Below, one piece after another: positions 16,926 to 24,423 of a stretch of DNA of 64,000 nt. The DNA is from Azospirillum brasilense (GTDB taxonomy: Bacteria; Pseudomonadota; Alphaproteobacteria; Azospirillales; Azospirillaceae), in assembly GCF_005222205.1 (NCBI RefSeq), contig NZ_CP032345.1, positions 2,171,501 through 2,235,500 of the forward strand. The letters are read 5' to 3'. Below the pieces are notes generated by a model. That model was not told where the DNA came from. It was given only the letters and a program-made list of their open reading frames with translations, and made no database searches. The translations under genes were made by a program, and so were the position numbers. Within the stretch, counting starts at the first letter, position 1. Each line of letters starts with the position of its first letter.

Positions 16926-18273
16926 ACTCACATCGCCTCAATTGCCGGCGGGCTTCGGCCGCATGTGCGGCCGGGGCCGCCGTCGCGGTCCAAAGCGGAT
17001 TGCAATCCGCTTTAAAGGCCTGCTCCCTTCCGCCCCGCATCGTCGTTGCAAGCCGCCAGCGCCCGCGGCGATCGCCCGGCGCGCGGCGCGGCAGGCGGAG
17101 GCGCCCGTTGAGGACGAGGTGGGCGACGAGTCCGATCAGCAGGCCCCAGAACGCCCCGCCGATGCCGAGCAGCTTGATGTTCGCGGCGGACGCCAGGAAG
17201 GTGATCAGCGCCGCCTCGCGGGACGCCGGGTCGGACATCGCTCCGGCCAGGCTGCCGCCGATGGTGCCCAGCAGCGCCAGACCGGCGAGCGCGGTGATGA
17301 AGGTCGCGGGAAACGCCATGAAGACGGCGGCCAGCGTCACCCCGAACACGCCGACCAGCACGTAGAAGACTCCCGCCGCGATCCCGGCGATCCAGCGCTT
17401 GGACGGGTCCTCATGCGCTTCCTTGCCGGTGGCGATGGCGGCCGTGATGGCGGCGATGTTGAAGGCGTGGGAGCCGAAGGGGGCCATCAGCAGCGAGCCG
17501 AGGCCGGTCACGGTCACGATGGGGTTGGCGCTGGTCGTGAAGCCGTCGCTCCGCAGGACCAGCATCCCCGGCATGTACTGGCCGGACAGCGTGATCAGGA
17601 ACAGCGGCAGTGCCACGGACAGCAGCGCGTTCAGCGAGAATTCCGGCGCGGTGAAGACCGGGGCCGCGAATTCCGGCGACAGCCCCGACAGATCGACGCG
17701 GCCTTGCGTCAGCAGGAAGGCGAGCCCGAGAATCAGGATGCCGACCACGGCGTAGCGGGCGGAGAACCGCTTCAGCGCGACATAGGCCACGATCAGCAGG
17801 CCGACCAGCAGCGGATCGACGCTGGCGCCGCCGAACGCCCCGATGCCGAAGGGGAGCAGGATGCCGGCGAGCAGGCCGGAGGCGATGCCCGGCGGGATCA
17901 GCCGGATGACCTTCTCGAAGCCGCCCGACAGGCCGAGCGCGACGAAGGCCGCCGCCGAGATCATGTAGGCGCCGACCGCCTCGGCGTAGGGCGTCGTTGC
18001 CAGCGCGGTGACGAGGAACGCCGCGGCCGGGGTGGACCAGGCGGTGATGATCGGTTCGCGATGGCGCCAGCTCAGGAACAGCCCGGTCAATCCGACGCCG
18101 ATGGAGATCGACCAGACCCAGGAGGCGGTGAGGTCGGGGCCGAGGCCGGCGACCTTCGCCGCCTGGAAGACCAGGATGAAGGTGCCGCCGTAATTGACGA
18201 TGACGGAGATCAGGCCCGCCACGATGGGGTGGGTGAGATCGTTGAGGCGGATGGGGGATGGACTGGGTGGCAT
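16900..18273 (-). CDS. benE: BenE-family benzoate/H+ symporter with a C-terminal extension
   Basis: BenE imports benzoate across the inner membrane. The 457-residue product shows the family opening LNDLTHPIVAGLISVIVNYGGTF, then WSTPAAAFLVT, GLSGGFEKVIRLIPPGIASGLLAGILLPFG, LSGQYMPGMLVLRSDGF and APFGSHAFNIAAITAAI, with about twelve membrane segments up to residue 390. Usual family length is about 390-400 residues. The last 60 residues here are Arg-rich and read through a palindrome at 16992-17013, so they are probably added by a lost stop or frameshift. ATG 18273 follows from the family start. It is divergent from a MocR-type regulator, its likely controller. No benzoate-degrading genes lie nearby. 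Confidence 0.9.
   Translation of the reverse strand: MPPSPSPIRLNDLTHPIVAGLISVIVNYGGTFILVFQAAKVAGLGPDLTASWVWSISIGVGLTGLFLSWRHREPIITAWSTPAAAFLVTALATTPYAEAVGAYMISAAAFVALGLSGGFEKVIRLIPPGIASGLLAGILLPFGIGAFGGASVDPLLVGLLIVAYVALKRFSARYAVVGILILGLAFLLTQGRVDLSGLSPEFAAPVFTAPEFSLNALLSVALPLFLITLSGQYMPGMLVLRSDGFTTSANPIVTVTGLGSLLMAPFGSHAFNIAAITAAIATGKEAHEDPSKRWIAGIAAGVFYVLVGVFGVTLAAVFMAFPATFITALAGLALLGTIGGSLAGAMSDPASREAALITFLASAANIKLLGIGGAFWGLLIGLVAHLVLNGRLRLPRRAPGDRRGRWRLATTMRGGREQAFKADCNPLWTATAAPAAHAAEARRQLRRCESKANGSSL
16992..17013. repeat. Perfect 22-base palindrome inside the 3' end of benE
   Basis: The sequence AAAGCGGATTG followed directly by CAATCCGCTTT (16992-17013) is a perfect, loop-less palindrome. 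It shares the AAAGCG...CGCTTT ends of the hairpin at 16900-16925. It looks like a dispersed palindromic unit or an old terminator that now lies inside the reading frame, which would mark the ancestral end of benE upstream of it. Confidence 0.6.
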
Positions 18274-18338
18274 GGTTGTGCGGGACCTCCAGACGGTTCG
18301 CGCCGAAAGGGCGATGAGCGGCCTTGACAACTACCCGG

Positions 18339-18390
18339 ACAATGGCCTGATGTGCCCATCCGCTTTTCTTAAGAAGACCAGACCATTTGT
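18339..18390. promoter_or_regulatory. Possible MocR operator in the benE/regulator spacer
   Basis: An imperfect inverted repeat, ACAATGGCCTG at 18339-18349 and CAGACCATTTGT at 18379-18390, lies between the divergent benE and MocR-type genes. MocR and other GntR-type regulators commonly bind paired sites in their own divergent spacer. The right half overlaps the TTG start chosen for the regulator, which leaves open a start at GTG 18414. No consensus is known for this regulator, so the site is a suggestion from symmetry and position. Confidence 0.35.
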
Positions 18391-19874
18391 TCAGGCATTC
18401 GCAACTGGAGTCCGTGAAGGCGTGGATCGCCAACCCCGCCCATGCGGCGATGCCGCTCCACGCGCGGATACAGCGGGCCGTCCGGCAACTCATCGTCGAC
18501 GGCGCGCTCGGGCCGGGCAAGCCGCTGCCCGCCTCGCGCGCGCTCGCCGCGTCGCTGGGGGTGTCGCGCGACACGATCGAGGCGGCCTACGCCCAGCTTC
18601 ACGCCGAAGGCTTTATCGACCGGCGCGTCGGCAGCGGCAGCTTCGTCGCGGAGATCAGCGAGTTCACCCCCGGCCGCCGCCGGTCCCGGCGCGACGCGCC
18701 TGCGAGCAATCCGGCGCCGGCTCTCAGCGCGCGTGGGGCCGCCGTGTTCAGTGGCGGCGGTGTGCGCGAGACGGCGTCGCCGCGGCCCTTCGCCCATGGC
18801 GTTCCGGAAACCCGGACCTTTCCCCTGGCGCTTTGGGAACGGTTGGAGCGGCAGGTGCGCAAGGAGGTCGGCGCGCAGAGCCTGTTTCACGGCGATCCGC
18901 AGGGGACCGAGCCGCTGCGCCGCGCCATCGCCGACTACGTGAACCTCGAACGCGGCGCGCGCGCGAGTGCCGACCGCGTGCTGGTGCTGACCAGCTCGCA
19001 ACAGGCCATGTCGCTCTGCGCGAGCATGCTGCTCGATCCCGGCGACGGGATCTTCCTGGAGGACCCGGCCTATTACGGGGCGCGCAAGGCGTTCGAAGCG
19101 GCTGGGCTGGACTGCGTTCCGATCCGCGTCGACCGGCAGGGCATCGTCGTCGATCAGATCCTCGCCGAGCCGCAGCGGGCGAAGGCGGTGTTCCTGACGC
19201 CGTCGCACCAGTTCCCGACCGGCGCGACGCTGGCGCTGGACCGTCGCATGGCCCTGATCGAATGGGCGGCCCGGCATCGGGCCTGGATCATCGAGGACGA
19301 CTATGACAGCGAGTTCCGCTACGCGGGCAAGCCGACGGCTTGCGTTCAGGGGCTCGATCCGCATGGCCGCACCCTCTACATCGGCACCTTCACCAAGTCG
19401 CTCTTTCCCGGGCTGCGGATCGGCTATGCCGTGCTGCCGCCCGAACTGGTGAAGCCGATGACCGTCGCGCGCACCCTGCTGGACGGCCACACGGCGCCGA
19501 TGGCGCAGCTCACGCTGGCCCGCTTCATGGAGGGCGGGCATTTCGGGGCGCATGTCCGCACCATGCGTGGCGTCTACGCCGAACGCCTCGACGCGCTGAC
19601 GAACCTCGTGCGCATGCACCTGTCGGATTTCGTCGAACCGCAGGTTCCCATCGGCGGCCTGCAGATGCCCTGCCTGTTGACGTCCGGCTTGGCGGAGCAC
19701 ACCGCCGTCGACGCCGCGCGACGGGCCGGAATCGAACTGCTCGGCCTCTCGGCGCTGCACGCGGGCGGCGATGGCGAGGCCGGTTTCCTGATGGGCTTCG
19801 CGGCCTACACGCCTTTCGAAATCGAGTCCGCGGTCAGGAGGCTGGAGAAGGCGCTTCGCGCGGTGGCGGGATAG
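18387..19874 (+). CDS. MocR/PdxR-type regulator: GntR winged helix fused to aminotransferase fold
   Basis: The 495-residue protein has an N-terminal GntR winged helix (LHARIQRAVRQLIVDGALGPGKPLPASRALAASLGVSRDTI, about 24-64, then AEGFIDRRVGSGSFVAE) and a C-terminal class I aminotransferase domain from about 125. The PLP lysine lies in the segment GTFTKSLFPGLRIGY near 335, and IIEDDYDSEFRY near 298 holds the PLP-contacting Asp. Such proteins are PLP-sensing regulators, not enzymes. It is divergent from benE, 113 bases away, which suggests it controls uptake of an aromatic acid or amine. TTG 18387 is the longest start; GTG 18414 with GGAG close upstream is an alternative. Confidence 0.9.
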   Translation: MFRHSQLESVKAWIANPAHAAMPLHARIQRAVRQLIVDGALGPGKPLPASRALAASLGVSRDTIEAAYAQLHAEGFIDRRVGSGSFVAEISEFTPGRRRSRRDAPASNPAPALSARGAAVFSGGGVRETASPRPFAHGVPETRTFPLALWERLERQVRKEVGAQSLFHGDPQGTEPLRRAIADYVNLERGARASADRVLVLTSSQQAMSLCASMLLDPGDGIFLEDPAYYGARKAFEAAGLDCVPIRVDRQGIVVDQILAEPQRAKAVFLTPSHQFPTGATLALDRRMALIEWAARHRAWIIEDDYDSEFRYAGKPTACVQGLDPHGRTLYIGTFTKSLFPGLRIGYAVLPPELVKPMTVARTLLDGHTAPMAQLTLARFMEGGHFGAHVRTMRGVYAERLDALTNLVRMHLSDFVEPQVPIGGLQMPCLLTSGLAEHTAVDAARRAGIELLGLSALHAGGDGEAGFLMGFAAYTPFEIESAVRRLEKALRAVAG

Positions 19875-20177
19875 AGCGCCCGGCAGGGTCAAGAGGCGTT
19901 GGTTCGCGGCGCTTCGACTTGCGGGCATGACGGCCCCGGCCAGTCTGCAAAGAAGATTATTAAGAATTGGTCGCATCAGTCTCTGTCATACGGTGGCTCG
20001 TGCGCGCGCATGACAGTCAGTTCTGAGATTCACTCTCAGTGTCATTCAATGATTTAGGAAAAGCTGATGCAATTGTTTTGACTTCTGCTTTCCAGGCGGT
20101 TGCCAAGGCTCCACAAATGGGGCATGGTCATTCCAGAAACGTCGCGATTCGACAAACAAACCGCATGGAGGCAGGAC
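19875..20177. promoter_or_regulatory. Gene-free leader of bacterioferritin with inverted repeats
   Basis: About 300 bases without a gene precede bfr. Two symmetric elements stand out. CTGAGA and TCTCAG at 20023-20028 and 20034-20039 are separated by five bases. TGTCAT at 19984-19989 and ATGACA at 20010-20015 flank a GC-rich spacer. The region around 19955-20100 is clearly more AT-rich than its surroundings, as expected for a promoter. Bacterioferritin genes of this group are commonly under iron control (Irr/Fur), but neither repeat matches a consensus I can name. Confidence 0.4.
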
Positions 20178-20654
20178 GTGAAGGGCGATCCGCAGGTCAT
20201 CACCCATTTGAACAAGATCCTGACCAACGAGCTGACGGCGATCAACCAGTACTTCCTGCATGCCCGCATGCTGAAGAACTGGGGTCTGAAGCGCATTGCG
20301 CACAAGATCTACGAAGAATCCATCGACGAGATGAAGCACGCCGACAAGATGATCGAGCGCATCCTGTTCCTGGAGGGTCTTCCCAACCTTCAGGACCTGG
20401 GCAAGCTGATGATCGGTGAGGACGTGCCGGAAATCCTCGGCAACGATCTGAAGGTGGAGCACAAGGCCCGCACCGACCTGATCGACGCCATCACCCTGTG
20501 CGAGCAGGTCCGCGATTACGAGACGCGCGCGCAGCTCACCGAACTGCTCGACGACACCGAGGAGCACATCGACTGGATCGAGACGCAGCTCGACCTGATC
20601 CAGCGCGTGGGCGTCGTCGCCTACCAGCAGGAGCAGATCTACGGCGAGAGCTGA
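20178..20654 (+). CDS. bfr: Bacterioferritin
   Basis: Bfr stores iron in a haem-containing 24-mer and oxidises Fe(II). From GTG 20178 the protein is exactly 158 residues, the standard Bfr length. Numbering from there, the ferroxidase ligands fall in the family positions: Glu18 ([11 protein letters not shown]), Glu51 and His54 ([13 protein letters not shown]), Glu94 (KVEHKAR), Glu127 ([11 protein letters not shown]) and His130. Met52, the inter-subunit haem ligand, is present. GGAGG a few bases upstream of the GTG fixes the start; the frame is open further up but without family sequence. No bacterioferritin-associated ferredoxin gene is adjacent. Confidence 0.96.
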   Translation: MKGDPQVITHLNKILTNELTAINQYFLHARMLKNWGLKRIAHKIYEESIDEMKHADKMIERILFLEGLPNLQDLGKLMIGEDVPEILGNDLKVEHKARTDLIDAITLCEQVRDYETRAQLTELLDDTEEHIDWIETQLDLIQRVGVVAYQQEQIYGES

Positions 20655-20806
20655 GCCGCCCGGAGCCGTTCTGGTCCGATCGGAGGGGCGTGGCCGCGGG
20701 CTGCGCCCCCGGCGCGTCTCCCCCTTTTTCGTGGGGCGGCGGGGTGGGGTCGGCAACGCCTTGTTAACCATGTTCTTGTAGTTTGCCGGTTTCCGCTTCT
20801 GTTTGT

Positions 20807-21079
20807 ATGGGAACCGCCATCATGCTCCCCATTACGTCCTTGCAGGTTGACGACCTGACGCCGGAGGAGACCGCCGCCGTCGCGCACGCCTATCTGGCGG
20901 CGCTGGACGAGAGCGATCTGGATCAGGGCGATCACGAGAGCGCCTTCGATCGGGCGCTGGAGACGCTGCGCGGTTACCGTCCCGGCCTGCCGCTGAACAT
21001 CGCCGCGGCGGAGCTGGAATTGCTGCTGGCCTCCCTGCCGGCCGCCGTCTCCGCTTCGCAGGAGCCCGCCCTGGCGTAA
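20807..21079 (+). CDS. Small hypothetical acidic protein
   Basis: A 90-residue acidic, helix-prone product with no recognised domain. It begins MGTAIMLPITSLQVDDL and has PEETAAVAHAYLAALDESDLDQGDHESAFDRALETL in the middle, with a Leu/Ala-rich end. Starts at 20807 and 20822 are both possible. A strong intrinsic terminator follows at 21113-21148. It stands alone between bfr and the converging penicillin-binding protein gene. Codon use looks like a real gene in this genome, but no function can be given. Confidence 0.55.
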   Translation: MGTAIMLPITSLQVDDLTPEETAAVAHAYLAALDESDLDQGDHESAFDRALETLRGYRPGLPLNIAAAELELLLASLPAAVSASQEPALA

Positions 21080-21112
21080 GGCGCGCCCGGCCGTCTTCGG
21101 CTCGGCTCATCA

Positions 21113-21148
21113 AAAAGGCCCGCTCCGGCTTCCCGGGGCGGGCCTTTT
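21113..21148. terminator. Bidirectional intrinsic terminator
   Basis: Arms 21113-21123 (AAAAGGCCCGC) and 21138-21148 (GCGGGCCTTTT) are exact reverse complements around a 14-base loop. A-tract and T-tract flank the GC stem on both strands. It separates the small acidic gene ending at 21079 from the converging penicillin-binding protein gene ending at 21180, and should serve both. Confidence 0.9.
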
Positions 21149-21179
21149 CAATTCCAGGGGTGTGGTCCGGGTGTGGGGG

Positions 21180-24100
21180 TCACAGCCCCGTTTGCGGCTT
21201 GCCGGTGTCCGCCGTCTTGGTCACGCCGGGGTCGATGAGCGGTTGCAGCGCCGGCGCGATGCTCTTCAGGAGCTGGGCGGGCAGGGCGCTGGTGAAGCGG
21301 TAGTTGTCGGCCTCCGGCCCATGGACGAAGGCGGTCATGGTGCCGAAGAAGCGGTCGCCGATGTAGAAGGCGAAGGTCGCCGTCCGGTTCACCGCCCGCG
21401 ATTCGATCAGGTGCCCGCCGGGGCCGTAGCGGTCCAGCCGGTGGTCGCCCGTGCCGGTCTTGCCGCCGATCGGGATGACCGCGCCCGAGGAGTCCTTGAA
21501 GGAGCCCCAGACACGCTTGGCCGTGCCGTTCTGCGCCACGTCCATCAGCGCCTTGCGCAAGGTGGCGGCGACCTCCGCCTTCATCACGCGCTGGCCGCGC
21601 AGCTCGCCCAGGCCGACGACGGCCTCGTAGGGCGTGCCGGCCGCGAAATGCAGCTTGCGCACGCGCACGGTCGGCTGGCGCACGCCGTCGTTCTGGATGA
21701 TGCCGACCAGCTCGGCCAGGGCCGCCGGGCGATCGGCGGAGCTGCCGATGGCGGTGGCGAAGGACGGGACGAGCGTTTCGAAGGGATAGCCCAGCTTGCG
21801 CCACTGCTCGGTGATGCGCTGGAAGGCTTCCTCCTCCAGCCCGATGCGGATGCGGGTGTTCTGGGCCGACTGGCCCTTCTTGAACAGCCAGCGGTAGCTT
21901 TCCTGGCGCTCCTGCACGCTGGCCTCCAGCACCTCCTGCCGCTTGGCGTCGGGGCGCTTCTGCAGGTAGGAGACCAGCCACAGCTCCAGCGGATGGACGC
22001 GCGCCAGATAGCCGAGGTCGTTCAGCGGGAACTTGTCCGGCCCGTACTTGCCGTAGAGCGACGCGATGTCGCCATCGTCCAGCTTGGCGTCGGGCAGGCG
22101 GGCGCGCAGGAAGGCGCCGAACTCCTTCACCCCGGCCTGCGGGCGCACGGTGCGGAAGATCACCGACAGGCGGTGCGGCATCGGCCGCGACCGGGCGGCC
22201 AGCATGTTCAGCATCGCGTCCGGCGTGTGCTTCCGGTAGCTGTTGTAGAAGCGGTTCAGGAAGTCGCTGCCTTCCTTGTCGGCGAAGCGGGCAAGATAGG
22301 CCTGGCGGGCGGGGTGGTCGGGGTTGTGCAGGATGTCGGTGCTGTCGTCGCCGCCCTCGGACAGATAGAACTGCACGACGTCGCGCATCATGCGGATGAA
22401 GGGCAGGTTGACCGAATTGCGCAGCGACTCGGTCACGGTCAGGATGCTGCCGTTGTCGCGCGGGTTGAAGTTCACGAAGCTGTGCAGCCCGCCGCCGGTG
22501 AAGAAGGCCTCGCCGGGGTTGGCCGAATAGCGGCGCTCCATGGCGGCGTCGAGCATGGCGCTCAGTCCGCGGTTGCCGGAGGTCGCCAGCCAGTTGGCGG
22601 CCCAGCGCGTCAGGTTGTCGGACGCCTCCTCCTCCACGTCGGCGAGGAAGTCCTTGGGCAGGTGGGCGTAGCGGGTGTGCAGCTCCGCCACGATCTCCAG
22701 ATAGGTCGCCAGCGTGCGCAGCTTCGCCGTGGAGCCGAGGTCAAGCTTGGCGCCCTCGTTGATGTCCAGCGGCTGGTCGAGGTTGTCGGCCTGGACGCGC
22801 AGGTAGTTGGCGTCCGGCCCGCGCTCGTAGAGCGTGACCGAGTAGATGATCTTCGACAGGTCGCTGCCCTTGGTGTCGAGCAGACGTTCGCCGGTCAGCC
22901 CCATCTGCGCGGCGAAGGCCGGGTCGCCGAGCTTCCCAAGAACCTCCACCACGCGCTGCTGCGCCGGGGCGTCCAGCGTCGATTCGGCGGTCAGGTCGAT
23001 GCGGTCGAGCTGGTAGAGGCTGGACACGCCGAGCATGGAGAGAAGCCGGGCGCGGATGGCATTGGGGGCCTTCTGCTCCACGAAATTGGCGGTTTGGGCC
23101 TGCGGTGGGTCCTCGCGGAACTTCAACGTCAGGCCGAGTGCGGCGTCGCGCAGCGCGGTGTCGATCACGCCCGCGCCGTGCAGCACGCGCAGATGGCTGT
23201 CGGCCAGCCGCTCCAGCGCTTGCCGGTCCTGGATCAGGTAATAGGAGGGGCGGCGCTGGGCCAGCAGCAGGCTCAGCACCTGCTTGTAGGCCAGCGCCTT
23301 CAGCTGCAGGGCACGGGCGTCGGCGGGCTCCTCCGACAGCACCTTCTCGGCCATGGCGAGGTCGGTGCCGAACCAGGCCCACAGCCCGTCGCCCAGCCCG
23401 TTCACCTCGCCGAAGCCGGGGCGCCCGGTCAGCGGAGTGGAGTTCAGATAGTCGATCAGGATGCGTCGGCGGTGGGCGCCGGTGTCCTCACCGTCCAGAT
23501 AGGCGCGGGTGCTGGCCGAGATCATCTGGCGCAGCTTCTCCGTGGCGCCGCTGGTCTGGCCGTCGGGGGAGTGGCGGTACTTCTCGATCTGGGTCGCCAG
23601 GGTCGAGCCGCCGGGGGAGCGCTGGCCGGGCTTGACCCACTGCACCGGCAGCATCGCCACGGCGCCGGCAAAGCGGTCCCACTCCACGGCGGGGTTGCGG
23701 CGCGGCTCGTCGGTGTTCAGCAGCTCGCGGTTCTCGATGAACAGCAGCGTCGCGGCGACCAGCGGCGGCACGTCCTCGAACTTGGCGAAGACCCGCTCCG
23801 GGTAGCGGGCGGAGAACAGCGCGGTGCCGTTGCGGTCCAGCAGGGTCAGGCCGGCGCGCGTCTTCTCATGGTAGATCGGGAACCCGCCGGCGGCCATGAA
23901 CTGGTCGAGCGTCGGCGACAGATGCGCCTGCATCTCCACCGCGTACATGTCCGAGGTCAGCGAGCGCAGGTAGCCGGGCAGGCCGACATAGCCCATCCGC
24001 TCGTTGTAAGGGCCCTGGGTGGGGTGACGCGCGGCGGGATTCGGCCCCTCGCTCAGCGTGTAGGTCATGTCCTTGGCGTAGCCGGCGAGCAGGCGGGCCT

Positions 24101-24206
24101 GCAACCGCGACGTGCGCATTTCCTCCTGCGCCAGAAGGGCACCGCCGCCCAGCGTCGCCGCCAGCGTCACACCCCAGATCGCGCGCCGCACCCACAACCG
24201 TGTCAT
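21180..24206 (-). CDS. Atypical bifunctional penicillin-binding protein (GT51 plus transpeptidase)
   Basis: At 1008 residues this is larger than usual class A PBPs. A membrane anchor spans about residues 8-26. A divergent GT51 region follows: the catalytic Glu motif reads ENREL at 158-162 rather than EDRxF, and the second motif is GGSTLATQ near 198-205. All three penicillin-binding motifs of the transpeptidase are present: STAK at 492-495 (nucleophile Ser492), SVN at 598-600 and KTG at 916-918. The 300-residue space between SVN and KTG is much longer than normal and includes an extra helical insert. The protein likely acts in the periplasm on peptidoglycan, perhaps in a specialised process. 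The gene stands alone between terminators. Confidence 0.85.
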   Translation of the reverse strand: MTRLWVRRAIWGVTLAATLGGGALLAQEEMRTSRLQARLLAGYAKDMTYTLSEGPNPAARHPTQGPYNERMGYVGLPGYLRSLTSDMYAVEMQAHLSPTLDQFMAAGGFPIYHEKTRAGLTLLDRNGTALFSARYPERVFAKFEDVPPLVAATLLFIENRELLNTDEPRRNPAVEWDRFAGAVAMLPVQWVKPGQRSPGGSTLATQIEKYRHSPDGQTSGATEKLRQMISASTRAYLDGEDTGAHRRRILIDYLNSTPLTGRPGFGEVNGLGDGLWAWFGTDLAMAEKVLSEEPADARALQLKALAYKQVLSLLLAQRRPSYYLIQDRQALERLADSHLRVLHGAGVIDTALRDAALGLTLKFREDPPQAQTANFVEQKAPNAIRARLLSMLGVSSLYQLDRIDLTAESTLDAPAQQRVVEVLGKLGDPAFAAQMGLTGERLLDTKGSDLSKIIYSVTLYERGPDANYLRVQADNLDQPLDINEGAKLDLGSTAKLRTLATYLEIVAELHTRYAHLPKDFLADVEEEASDNLTRWAANWLATSGNRGLSAMLDAAMERRYSANPGEAFFTGGGLHSFVNFNPRDNGSILTVTESLRNSVNLPFIRMMRDVVQFYLSEGGDDSTDILHNPDHPARQAYLARFADKEGSDFLNRFYNSYRKHTPDAMLNMLAARSRPMPHRLSVIFRTVRPQAGVKEFGAFLRARLPDAKLDDGDIASLYGKYGPDKFPLNDLGYLARVHPLELWLVSYLQKRPDAKRQEVLEASVQERQESYRWLFKKGQSAQNTRIRIGLEEEAFQRITEQWRKLGYPFETLVPSFATAIGSSADRPAALAELVGIIQNDGVRQPTVRVRKLHFAAGTPYEAVVGLGELRGQRVMKAEVAATLRKALMDVAQNGTAKRVWGSFKDSSGAVIPIGGKTGTGDHRLDRYGPGGHLIESRAVNRTATFAFYIGDRFFGTMTAFVHGPEADNYRFTSALPAQLLKSIAPALQPLIDPGVTKTADTGKPQTGL

Positions 24207-24423
24207 GTCCGGCTCCAGCCATGACCGCGGGCGACGCCCGCGAATTGGTTAAAATGCTCGGCAAACTGGCCGAGCGATATGGCCGGAATGTAAAGGCACC
24301 TTGGTTAACAACCGGTGTAATCCCTTGCCCTTCGGGTGTTCGAGTCCGCCCCGAAATCGGCGTAACTCAAAATCGTAGCGGACCGTTGCGCCAGCGCCAC
24401 GGATACGCCCAGCGGTTGTGTGG

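Noticed and set aside
24310..24360. A tRNA-like stretch (GGGTGTTCGAGTCCGCC) between the PBP and TPR genes
   Set aside because: The T-stem does not pair, there is no matching acceptor or anticodon stem, and no CCA end; chance resemblance.
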